From: Pseudochelatococcus lubricantis
Lineage (GTDB): Bacteria > Pseudomonadota > Alphaproteobacteria > Rhizobiales > Beijerinckiaceae
DNA length: 6,808 nucleotides
Direction: 5' to 3'
Assembly (NCBI RefSeq): GCF_042432495.1
Contig: NZ_JBHLXC010000023.1
Coordinates: forward strand, 1-6,808
Each line of letters begins with the position of its first letter. The stretch's first letter is position 1. Below the pieces are notes generated by a model that was not told the DNA's origin, did not search any database, and saw only the letters and a list, made by a program, of their open reading frames with translations. Below are positions 1 through 6,663 of this stretch, piece by piece. The translations under genes and the position numbers were made by a program.

Positions 1-1
1 A

Positions 2-68
<67 letters not shown>

Positions 69-455
69 TGGGAACCGGGCCTACGCCAGAGCACGCTATG
101 TCCTCCAAAATTGCGATCCACATGACACGCTATCCCTTGACCGTCTCGGCGACGATGACAGCTTTGCGCCTCAACCCCTGACGTTCATGCCGGTGCCTCG
201 CGTCCATGAGAGCTGCCGTTCCCTTACATAGAGAGGCCGAAAGGCTTGGAGTGATCAAATCGCTGCAGTTTCAGCCAAAATGGCCCCGTCGACGCGTTCG
301 GTCACTTGTATCAGGGGGCACCTTCAAAGGCGACAGGCTCGCTCGACCGCGGATGCCGGCAAATGATCGATTACGCGGACGATTGGGCGGCGTAAGTGCC
401 GGTTGAAAAGCCCATAGATTCAAAGTTGGTGTTGACCTATCCTGCTTGAAAAGGG
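69..455. other. Region without a confident gene between broken tRNA and hamA
   Basis: No convincing complete gene is present. Two plus-strand open stretches look somewhat protein-like but have no usable start. Frame 61-231 reads away from the tRNA T-arm and contains LSLDRLGDDDSFAPQPL before a TAG at 229-231. Frame 255-395 ends with VDAFGHLYQG...MIDYADDWAA before a TAA at 393-395. Both could be tails of genes cut by recombination, or chance open frames in GC-rich DNA. The hamA promoter should lie in the right part of this stretch, but I see no convincing -35/-10 pair. Confidence 0.4.
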
Positions 456-459
456 GTGG
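451..459 (+). promoter_or_regulatory. Ribosome binding site that decides the hamA start
   Basis: AAGGGGTGG resembles the consensus AAGGAGGTG. It overlaps the GTG at 456 but lies two bases from the in-frame TTG at 462 (five bases if only AAGGGG is counted). An in-frame TGA at 447-449 rules out an earlier start. The spacing therefore favours TTG 462, giving 338 residues, over GTG 456, giving 340 residues. Confidence 0.45.
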
Positions 460-1478
460 ACTTGGCTAGCAATGACGTAACAGCAGTCGAACGGGAAACT
501 GCATCAGCGACGGACCAATTGGCTCTCGCGGCCGCGATGACTGCGCTTCTGAAGGACCACGCGGGCCTCGGCATCCGCCTGAAAGAGGTTCCGTTCGACT
601 GGACGTCTGGGATGCACCGGCTCACCGGTAGCTTCCACTTCATCACCTTCGCTGATGGCGTCCCCACGGTTCAGGAATTCGTCGAGTACCTTTACGACTG
701 CCTGATCCCGTACTGCCTGCCAAAGAGCAAGGTCCGGGATGCTCTACAGGGGATCGACCCCGTTCTCGATTATCACCGCATCGTCAGACTTGGCGACGAT
801 GCGAAGAGCTTGTTTATCAAAGCGAAGAATCAACTCGAGTCGGGCGGAGAGCCAGGAGAGCTAATCCTCTATGCTTTGCTGGAATGGGTGCTAAAGGCAC
901 CACGCCTGGTCTCGAAGATGTACCTGAAGACCAATAACAACATGCCCGTGCACGGCACGGATGGTATTCATCTTGGCTACGACGAAGCCAAAGATCTTCT
1001 GACCATCTATTTTGGCGAGTCTAAAATATACCACAGTTTTTCGTCGGCGGCTGACGCTGCGTTCACCTCCATGGCCGAACTCCTGGCGAATGCTGGTCAG
1101 ATCTCTCGTGAGATTGAGATCCTGAACAACCTGTCCGACCTCAACAGCTTGGACCCGGCGTTTTGGGCGAAGATCGCGGACTATATCAACCCGTACTCAA
1201 CGTCGAAGCTAACGCTGCAAAAGCGTATTGTTCACGCATGTCTGCTTGGCTTTGAATATGCCGCTTACAACCGCATCCTTGCGCTTGAACCCGACAAAGC
1301 CGCCTCGGCATTCGAGGAGAAGTACAAGAAGAGGATCGGCAGCGCCTGCCGCGTGATCGAGCGCCACTACGGCAAGCGCCTGCCGGTCACCACGAACCTG
1401 CATCTCTTCCTTCTGCCGTTCCCGTCTCTAAAGGTCTTCAGGGCGGCCTTCTATGAGAAGCTCGGAGTGGCGGCATGA
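456..1478 (+). CDS. hamA: Hachiman defence nuclease HamA (DUF1837)
   Basis: This is the effector subunit of the Hachiman anti-phage system, a cytoplasmic DNase that acts in complex with HamB. About 340 residues, no signal peptide or membrane segment. The core is a PD-(D/E)XK-like fold of the DUF1837 type: GELILYALLEW (134-144, E135), KMYLKTNNN (154-162), HGTDGIH (166-172, D169), then a strand ending in FGESKIY (186-192). E188 and K190 form the E-x-K pair expected to be catalytic, with D169 as the likely metal ligand. In studied Hachiman systems HamA is held inactive by HamB and, once released, degrades DNA without sequence preference. The N-terminal ~100 residues and helical C-terminal ~130 residues frame the core. 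The gene is translationally coupled to hamB (ATGA overlap). Family call made from motifs and from the downstream helicase; the residue roles are inferred. The start may be TTG 462 rather than GTG 456. Confidence 0.9.
   Translation: MDLASNDVTAVERETASATDQLALAAAMTALLKDHAGLGIRLKEVPFDWTSGMHRLTGSFHFITFADGVPTVQEFVEYLYDCLIPYCLPKSKVRDALQGIDPVLDYHRIVRLGDDAKSLFIKAKNQLESGGEPGELILYALLEWVLKAPRLVSKMYLKTNNNMPVHGTDGIHLGYDEAKDLLTIYFGESKIYHSFSSAADAAFTSMAELLANAGQISREIEILNNLSDLNSLDPAFWAKIADYINPYSTSKLTLQKRIVHACLLGFEYAAYNRILALEPDKAASAFEEKYKKRIGSACRVIERHYGKRLPVTTNLHLFLLPFPSLKVFRAAFYEKLGVAA
1464..1467 (+). promoter_or_regulatory. Ribosome binding site of hamB inside the end of hamA
   Basis: GGAG lies seven bases before the hamB ATG at 1475. 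That ATG overlaps the hamA stop as ATGA (1475-1478). The arrangement implies translational coupling and near-equal synthesis of the two subunits, as expected for a complex. Confidence 0.55.
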
Positions 1479-4039
1479 GCTTCGTGGACGAGCTTTGCGA
1501 AACGATCAGCGGCGATCCACGCTTCGCGGCCGACTATGAGGCCATACTGCGTCAATCGATTTTGAGCGGCGCGGGCTTCGCTGATGGCCCCGCACTTGAA
1601 GAAGAAGTCCTGCGGCGGCTCCTTCAAAGCGCCACGATATTCGCGCAATCTGAAGAAGCTGAATGGCGGCAGCTGGCCTATCGCATTAGTTTCGGATCGC
1701 TAGCCTATAGCGAAACTCTCGCCGGGATCGGGGGGGCCTCCAGACTTATCCTGGCGCGTCTTGGAAATTACCCCGCGATCAAATTCGCGTTCAAGGGCGA
1801 GGCGGAGCCACGGACGCTCACTGAAGGGGTTTTTTACGAGATCCTCGGCCGGCAGCTGGACAATACCGTGCGCATTGGCGAACGCAGCGCCGTACTTACC
1901 GACATGCAGCGGGCGGTCTGGGAGGCCTTGGCGTCTGGCTCCTCGCTGGCGCTTTCCGCGCCCACCTCGGCGGGCAAGTCGTTCGTGTTCCTGGCGTATA
2001 TTGAACAGCTCAAGCGAACGCGTCCGAACGCTAACCTAGTCTATCTTGTGCCGAGCCGCGCCCTGATCAGCCAGGTTGCCACGGATTTGCGCGCAGCAAG
2101 CCTCGACAAGGCGTTCGAGGTGACGACGGTGCCGATACCGGCAGCGCCGACTGACTTAGGCAGACCGATCTATGTGCTCACGCCGGAACGGCTCCAGGTG
2201 TTGTTTCATACGGCTCCTGAACTCAGCTTCGACGTGGCGATCGTCGATGAGGCGCATCTTATCGGCGAGGGCTCCCGGGGAGTGGTCCTGCATTCAGTCT
2301 TGCAGGACCTGCAACGGCGTCACCCCGACATGCAGTTCCTGTTCTCGTCCCCGCAAGTTCGAGAACCGGCTGTCTTCGGCAAGGTGGTCGGCCACAAGAG
2401 CGTCAAGGTGGTCAAGACCAAAGACTCCCCCGTCGCCCAGAACATCATCCTGCTGAACCGCAGAGCGGGCGACAATAAGAAGATCGATATGCTGCTGTGG
2501 CGGGACGGCGACAAGACCCCGCTCGCGGAGATCGATGCCGCTATTCCGATCTACAATTCCCATGATGGGCTCGTGTATCTGAGCTGGGCTCTTGGAAACG
2601 CTTCTCAAAGCCTCGTCTACGCTGTGGGTCCTGCGGCATGCGAGGATATCGCTTTCAAGATCAAAGAGCTGTCGCAAGATCCGGCGGTTGCTGAAGTGGT
2701 ACCTTCCTCCGGACCCGGTGAGCTATCTGTACAGGTTCGCAAGGACCTGACTGCCTTTGCGAAAGAGGCGGTCCATCCAAGCTACGTGCTTGCTGAAACC
2801 GTGGAGGGCGGCGTCGGCTTCCACTACGGCCGCATCCCTCCGCTGCTGAGGAACGCGGTTGAGAGTGCCTTTGCTGACGGGCATCTCGACTACATCGTCT
2901 GCACAAGCACGCTGCTGCAGGGCGTTAATCTGCCCGCGCGCAACGTATTCATGCAGAACCCCCATAAGGGGGAAGAGAACCCGATCGAACCCGTCGATTT
3001 CTGGAACCTCGCAGGACGTGCCGGTCGCCTTGGCAGGGACTTCCAGGGGAACGTCTTTCTCGTCGATTACGATGGGTGGGAATCGAGTCCGCTCTCCGGG
3101 CCGAAGGATGAGCCCATCAAGCCGTCGCTTGAGGTCACCCTGACCGACACGTCGGCCGAGCTGCTGGAGTATATAGCGGCGACGGACCGTCCATCGGGCG
3201 AGTCTCCACATCTGGAAGCCGCCTTTTCAAAGCTCCTGCGCGACCGTCGGCAAGGGCAGCTTGACGACACCCTTGACCGCCTCAGCGGATTGTCGCCGCA
3301 GACACGGGCGAGCATCACCTCCGCCCTGGCGATCGCTGACAATCAGATCGGTTTGAACGTGGAAACGCTGGCGGCCAGCCCGCAGATTTCGGGGTATCGC
3401 CAGCAAGAACTCTACGATTACATGATCGAGAAGATCGGGAAAAAGGGTCCCGACTATCTGATCCCGCAGCATCCGAGCGCGGGGTGGAAGGAATCGCTCG
3501 ACAAGCTACGACCGATTTTTGCCCGCGTGCACAAATATCTTGAGCTGAAGAGCGGCCAGCATCATCGGTACTGGGCTCCTTTGGCTCTTCGCTGGATGCG
3601 CGGTGAGCCGCTGCCGATGATCATCGAGGAGGCGATCAAGTACCACAAGAGCCAGGGAAAGAATCGGTCCAGCCGGACGGTCATCCGAGAAGTGCTGACA
3701 GATGTGGAAAGCAGTCTCCGGTTCAAATACGTGAACATGCTGGGCTGCTACGGAGCTGTGCTGAAAGAGGCCCTGATCGCAACCGGACACGCTTCTCACG
3801 TCGCGAAGATACCGGCGCTGACCCTGTATCTGGAGCTTGGGGCAGCATCGCAAACGATGATCCAGTTTATCAGCCTCGGCCTCTCTCGCCACACGGCGCA
3901 CATCCTGTCCAGTCTGACGATCAACAGGGATATGGATCTAGGATCGGCGCGACGCTTCCTTTCCGGGCTGACACCCGAGACAGCGGGGCTATCGCCTTAC
4001 GTGGCTGTGGAACTTAGACGAGTGCTTCAAAACGTCTGA
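1475..4039 (+). CDS. hamB: Hachiman DEAH-box helicase HamB
   Basis: This is the sensor and motor subunit of Hachiman: an ATP-dependent superfamily 2 DNA helicase that binds HamA and, in characterised systems, detects damaged or abnormal DNA and frees the nuclease. 854 residues, within the usual range. Motifs in order: Q-motif region LTDMQ (141-145); Walker A APTSAGKS (162-169, K168); motif Ia LVPSRAL (191-197); Ib LTPERL (235-240); Walker B/motif II DEAH (258-261); motif III FSSP (290-293), where related Ski2-like enzymes usually have SAT; motif V CTSTLLQGVNLPA (476-488); motif VI NLAGRAGR (511-518) with arginine fingers R515 and R518. The C-terminal ~300 residues are helical and end in a conserved-looking block (LYLELGAASQ...SLGLSRHTAHIL). 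The ORF has no interruption. ATG 1475 is chosen for its GGAG and the ATGA overlap with hamA. Confidence 0.93.
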   Translation: MSFVDELCETISGDPRFAADYEAILRQSILSGAGFADGPALEEEVLRRLLQSATIFAQSEEAEWRQLAYRISFGSLAYSETLAGIGGASRLILARLGNYPAIKFAFKGEAEPRTLTEGVFYEILGRQLDNTVRIGERSAVLTDMQRAVWEALASGSSLALSAPTSAGKSFVFLAYIEQLKRTRPNANLVYLVPSRALISQVATDLRAASLDKAFEVTTVPIPAAPTDLGRPIYVLTPERLQVLFHTAPELSFDVAIVDEAHLIGEGSRGVVLHSVLQDLQRRHPDMQFLFSSPQVREPAVFGKVVGHKSVKVVKTKDSPVAQNIILLNRRAGDNKKIDMLLWRDGDKTPLAEIDAAIPIYNSHDGLVYLSWALGNASQSLVYAVGPAACEDIAFKIKELSQDPAVAEVVPSSGPGELSVQVRKDLTAFAKEAVHPSYVLAETVEGGVGFHYGRIPPLLRNAVESAFADGHLDYIVCTSTLLQGVNLPARNVFMQNPHKGEENPIEPVDFWNLAGRAGRLGRDFQGNVFLVDYDGWESSPLSGPKDEPIKPSLEVTLTDTSAELLEYIAATDRPSGESPHLEAAFSKLLRDRRQGQLDDTLDRLSGLSPQTRASITSALAIADNQIGLNVETLAASPQISGYRQQELYDYMIEKIGKKGPDYLIPQHPSAGWKESLDKLRPIFARVHKYLELKSGQHHRYWAPLALRWMRGEPLPMIIEEAIKYHKSQGKNRSSRTVIREVLTDVESSLRFKYVNMLGCYGAVLKEALIATGHASHVAKIPALTLYLELGAASQTMIQFISLGLSRHTAHILSSLTINRDMDLGSARRFLSGLTPETAGLSPYVAVELRRVLQNV

Positions 4040-4059
4040 GCACGCACGTGGACGAGGCG

Positions 4060-4078
4060 GGACAGTGGAAAACTGTTC
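4060..4078 (+). terminator. Weak hairpin just after hamB, possible terminator
   Basis: GGACAGT (4060-4066) pairs with ACTGTTC (4072-4078) around the loop GGAAA, with one G-U pair. It begins 21 bases after the hamB stop. No T-run follows, so it is at best a weak or Rho-assisted terminator and may be chance. Confidence 0.25.
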
Positions 4079-4092
4079 AGGGATGCGAGTTA

Positions 4093-4108
4093 GAGCGCCT
4101 AACAAAAC
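4093..4108 (+). repeat. Left terminal inverted repeat of the IS
   Basis: GAGCGCCTAACAAAAC matches the right end in 15 of 16 positions. It contains the TAG stop (complement of 4099-4101) of the transposase reading frame. Confidence 0.85.
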
Positions 4109-4891
4109 TTGGTGATGGCTCGGAAGCATATGATAGCGGCGGCGATGACGCAGAATGCGCGGTAGAGATCGGCGTGGCGCTCATAGCGGATGGCGAGACG
4201 CCGGAACTGGTTGATCCAGGCGAAGCTGCGCTCGATCACCCAACGGTGCTTGCCGAGGTGCTTGGAGCTGTCGACACCGCGGCGGGCGATGCGGGGCGTA
4301 ATGGAACGTTTGCGCAAGTCCTTCCGGCAACGGTCGAAATCGTAGCCCTTGTCGGCGTGGAGCTTCTTCGGCCGCTTGCGGGGCCGTCCCCGCCGCTGCC
4401 GAACCGGATGGATCGCATCGACCACTTCGGTCAGCGCCATGCTGTCGTGGCGGTTGGCTCCGGTCAGGACGATGGCGAGAGGCAGGCCTTTGCGGTCGAC
4501 CACGATGTGGCGCTTGGTGCCCGGCTTGCCCCGGTCGGTCGGGTTCGGTCCGACCGCATCGCCCCCCTTTTGGCGGCAACGGATGAGGAATCCACCGAAG
4601 CACGGGACCAGTCAATCTCCCCGGCGAAGTTCAACCGCTCCAGCATGTGGCGATGGATCCGATCCCACAGGCCGGCATCCTGCCAGGCGCGTAGCCGGCG
4701 CCAGCACGTCATCCCGCAACCTCTAACGGCAGTCGCTCCCACGCGATCGCAGTGTAGAGCACGAACAGGATACCGATCAGTGCCTCCCGATCCTCGACCC
4801 GAGGCCGTCCACCCTTCGGGCACGGCGCTGCGGGCGGAAACAAGGGGGCGATCTCCGCCCATAGGGCGTCGGGCAAAAGCTTCTTGGCCAT
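4099..4891 (-). pseudogene. IS5-family DDE transposase, broken by an extra frame change
   Basis: Three frames are needed to read the protein. Frame a starts at ATG 4891 (MAKKLLPDALWAEIAPLFPP...) and hits TGA at 4709 soon after AWERLPLEV. Frame b resumes with GCGMTCWRRLRAWQDAGLW and carries the first catalytic D in SVDSSSV (near 4590). Frame c runs from about 4570 to the TAG at 4099, with the second D in HADKGYD and the E in WVIERSFAW. The b-to-c step is a -1 shift at AAAAGGGGGG (complement of 4562-4571), the programmed frameshift site expected between orfA and orfB in IS427-type elements. The a-to-b step near 4715-4730 is not expected: relatives usually have a G-C-G-S-G-M-T-C-W segment there, so roughly ten bases seem lost. 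The transposase is probably inactive. All DDE residues are still encoded. Confidence 0.85.
4562..4571 (-). promoter_or_regulatory. Slippery sequence for -1 frameshift in the IS
   Basis: On the minus strand this reads AAAAGGGGGG. Frame b (AAA AGG GGG) and frame c (AAG GGG GGC) are related by -1 here. Before the site the protein is in frame b; after it, frame c continues as GDAVGPNPTDRGKPG, a typical IS5-family block. This is the normal orfA/orfB fusion point in IS427-group elements. Confidence 0.65.
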
Positions 4892-4924
4892 GCCCAACAC
4901 TCAACCCAATAGGGTTAACAAACG

Positions 4925-4940
4925 GTTTTGTTAGGCACTC
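4925..4940 (-). repeat. Right terminal inverted repeat of the IS
   Basis: On the minus strand this reads GAGTGCCTAACAAAAC. It lies about 34 bases upstream of the transposase ATG, so it may also hold part of the element's promoter. Confidence 0.85.
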
Positions 4941-4943
4941 TTA

Positions 4944-5190
4944 GTCTGCCAGTCGCGGTGCAGGTTGCCGCTGGCAAAACGTAGGGCCGCCTCCGGCGTC
5001 TTTTCGTGTGAAAGAAGTCGGTCAGCAACCGGCCCCCGACCCTGCCATAATGGTGGATCAAGAAGAACTCGAACCCCTACGTTCGTCAAGTGAATTTCCC
5101 TTCCGAGATGCCCCGCCTACATCTGGGTAATTTGCGAGCTTCGCATTCAGTGCTGCTGCTTACTGTCCTACGCCGCTTTCCAAACTTGGT
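4944..5190. other. Non-coding stretch between IS and integrase tail
   Basis: No ORF with protein-like content on either strand. On the minus strand, bases 5080-5050 resemble the 3' end of a tRNA gene: T-loop TTCGAGT, a seven-base acceptor-like TTGATCC, then ACCA. The T-stem pairs poorly and no tRNA body precedes it. It may be a decayed attachment site beside the integrase tail. Confidence 0.3.
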
Positions 5191-5376
5191 TCAGATCCGC
5201 GCTGCTAGAACCGCCTTGTTTTGCGGCAGGAAGCGCCCGTAGTGCTGCGCGACCATGTCCGGCGTGTCCTGGATGGCATAGCTCGCCTGTTCGTAGGAAC
5301 CTGGTTGCTTCAGGATATGCGTCGCGAGCACGTCGCGGACGTTATGTGGGCCATGAGGGAGGAGGGGCGATATCAT
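5191..5376 (-). pseudogene. Tyrosine recombinase (integrase), C-terminal remnant
   Basis: A 61-residue open frame that looks like the last ~50 residues of a tyrosine recombinase. It has the box II motif H-N-V-R (H11, R14) in GPHNVRDVLATHIL, then SYAIQDTPDMVAQHYGRFLP with the nucleophile Y46, and a helical tail. Intact enzymes of this family are several hundred residues and need an upstream box I arginine, which is absent here, as are the core-binding and arm-binding domains. The first ~8 residues probably do not belong to the family, so the break is close to 5350. Upstream DNA on the same strand encodes something else in another frame. This is a dead relic of a mobile element, lying between the IS and the unknown genes and possibly once responsible for integration here. 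Confidence 0.72.
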
Positions 5377-5513
5377 CGAGGATGGGCGATCAGGCTGAGG
5401 AGAAATTTCTTGATCCGTGTGCTGTCCTGCGGGGGTATTGCGGGATCGACATGGAGGCGGCAGAAATCGGAGATCTTGCGGGCAAGCAGTTTGGTATGCG
5501 GAAGGTCAGGCAT
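5373..5513 (-). CDS. Small ORF of 46 residues, unknown
   Basis: ATG at 5513 to TGA at 5373-5375. The peptide starts MPDLPHTKLLARKIS and ends TRIKKFLLSLIAHPR; it is basic, with helical-looking stretches and no motif I recognise. Its stop overlaps the ATG of the integrase remnant as ATGA. The frame stays open further upstream without another good start, so it may be a fragment of a larger lost gene (perhaps an N-terminal part joined to the integrase by deletion) and not a true small gene. No clear ribosome binding site is seen. Confidence 0.3.
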   Translation of the reverse strand: MPDLPHTKLLARKISDFCRLHVDPAIPPQDSTRIKKFLLSLIAHPR

Positions 5514-5670
5514 ATGGGTAGGCTGTGAAGATTGTCTGCGATGGTTGACGAGGGCCCGGATCCTATCCGATTCGTCGCGGCCTGTGCGCGATCTTATCGC
5601 CGATCGCCCGCAGCAGGGGAAGCGCTCTAGAAGGACGGGATATCAACGGCATCCGGGCGCAGGGTTGTCC

Positions 5671-6330
5671 CTAGCGAAGGCGTTTGAACGCCCAGAGATG
5701 TTCGTAGAGTTCGGCGAAGCCGGAGGCGCGATCTGCCGGGAAGCCATGCTCGATCAGCAACGCCCGCACCGCTTCCATGGGAATTGGACGGCGGCTTTCC
5801 TTGACGAAGCGATAGAAACGCTCCCAGTCGAGAGGGTGAAGCGATTTCTGATTGGCCAGAACCGCGAAACGATCCAGCAAGATCCGCGTCCTTTTGGATG
5901 GGAGGTTCCCTGGCTTGCGGACGCGCTCGATGCGTATCCGGTACCGCTGTCCGCTTGCCTTGTTATAGGCGCTGAGCAACGGTACCATGAGCTCCCGCGC
6001 CGCAGCCACATAGGCGTCGCGGCTTGGCGGATCGGGCTGCCAGCGTAAGGCGCGCATTTCAACGAGAATGCGGCCTGGGCAGTCGGGCCGCGCAATTAAC
6101 TGACCGCCCGCCTCTTCATGGATGCTCGGCCCTAGCGAACGCAAGTTTACGATATACCAGCCCATCTCTCCCAACGGCTCGGCGTGGCGCTCGACAACTA
6201 GTGAGGAATCGGCCTCTGCAAGGTTCGCCATAGCCACGATAACCGCCTGCGGTTGTTCGCGCACGGCAATGTCGATATCCGGCAGCGGCTCGTACCAGGC
6301 CGTCTCGATACGCACAGTCGTATGATCCAT
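5671..6330 (-). CDS. Hypothetical protein, 219 residues
   Basis: I do not recognise the family. The protein appears soluble and cytoplasmic, with no signal peptide or membrane helix. It seems to have two parts. The N-terminal ~110 residues look like an alpha/beta domain (RIETAWYEPLPDIDIAV, GWYIVNLRSLGP, PGRILVEMRALRW). The C-terminal ~110 residues are helical and basic (RYRIRIERVRKPGNLPSKRT, then LHPLDWERFYRFVKESRRP, and a final ELYEHLWAFKRLR). ATG 6330 is preferred because AGGA lies nine bases upstream; an in-frame GTG/ATG at 6390/6387 would add 20 residues but has no ribosome binding site. It is the longest uninterrupted minus-strand gene outside the IS, which suggests it is still maintained. 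It lies between decayed genes and converges on the hamAB side of the window. The basic C-terminus might bind nucleic acid, but that is only a guess. Confidence 0.6.
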   Translation of the reverse strand: MDHTTVRIETAWYEPLPDIDIAVREQPQAVIVAMANLAEADSSLVVERHAEPLGEMGWYIVNLRSLGPSIHEEAGGQLIARPDCPGRILVEMRALRWQPDPPSRDAYVAAARELMVPLLSAYNKASGQRYRIRIERVRKPGNLPSKRTRILLDRFAVLANQKSLHPLDWERFYRFVKESRRPIPMEAVRALLIEHGFPADRASGFAELYEHLWAFKRLR

Positions 6331-6450
6331 CGCGTATGATCCTATTTGGTCCGGATTTGCGATGCCTTGGGATGTCTCGATGTGCATCACCGATCATCGC
6401 ACGATATCCGTGCCCGGACGACCGCCTAGCCTACGCTGCTCCGACACGTA

Positions 6451-6663
6451 CTATGGAACCGCCCAGGATCGGCTAACACCTGTCAGGCGGCGAGCCTGCG
6501 CAGCTTTTTTGACGATTTCCGCAATGCGCGCGAGGAATGCGGGGCTCACACTGCCGATGGGCTTGGTCGATTCAAAATCGAAAGCCTTGTCGAGTTCGAT
6601 GCGATTGTACTCATCAAGGATGATCCCGCAGGGAAAGGCAAGGCCGGCGCGCCGGCATTCGAT
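6451..6663 (-). pseudogene. Start-less coding remnant, 70 residues
   Basis: An open minus-strand frame between stops (TAG complement at 6664-6666 and TAG at 6451-6453) with no ATG. It reads AGLAFPCGIILDEYNRIELD, then KAFDFESTKPIGSVSPAFLA, then RIAEIVKKAAQARRLTGVS. The composition and amphipathic C-terminal helix look like the tail of a real protein, but I cannot name it. A GTG midway is the only alternative start and lacks a ribosome binding site. An opposite-strand frame (ending VMSARWFVIVRRLP at about 6723) is also open and somewhat protein-like, so the coding strand is not certain. Confidence 0.35.

Larger units (their letters stand above)
4093..4940 (-). mobile_element. IS5-family (IS427-like) insertion sequence, 848 bases
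   Basis: The ends are a 16-base inverted repeat with one mismatch: GAGCGCCTAACAAAAC at 4093-4108 and, on the other strand, GAGTGCCTAACAAAAC at 4925-4940. It is flanked by TTA on both sides (4090-4092 and 4941-4943); if the outer G is counted as target, the duplication is TTAG. TA-containing duplications of 2-4 bases are usual in this family. The element carries one transposase on the minus strand, in pieces, whose stop codon lies inside the left inverted repeat. It sits 53 bases after the hamB stop and reads towards hamB. The preserved duplication says it transposed here as a unit and was not brought together by rearrangement. Confidence 0.88.

Noticed and set aside
206..406. 66-residue plus-strand ORF before hamA
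   Set aside because: Basic, low-complexity composition, no ribosome binding site, and a neighbouring frame has better protein-like content.
432..437. TTGACC as a -35 box for hamA
   Set aside because: A 17-base spacer would put the -10 on the hamA start region, and no TATAAT-like sequence is there.
4048..4944. 298-residue plus-strand ORF spanning the IS
   Set aside because: Antisense shadow of the transposase; the minus strand carries the DDE motifs.
5050..5416. tmRNA-sized molecule: GGATCAA at about 5416-5410 can pair with TTGATCC near 5054-5060 on the minus strand
   Set aside because: The span contains recombinase coding sequence, and no tmRNA landmarks (tag ORF, conserved 5' end) are seen; a 7-base match is easily chance.
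5221..6048. 275-residue plus-strand ORF
   Set aside because: It lies opposite the integrase tail and the 219-residue gene; its Arg-rich composition is that of an antisense shadow, and the minus-strand frames carry the recognisable motifs.
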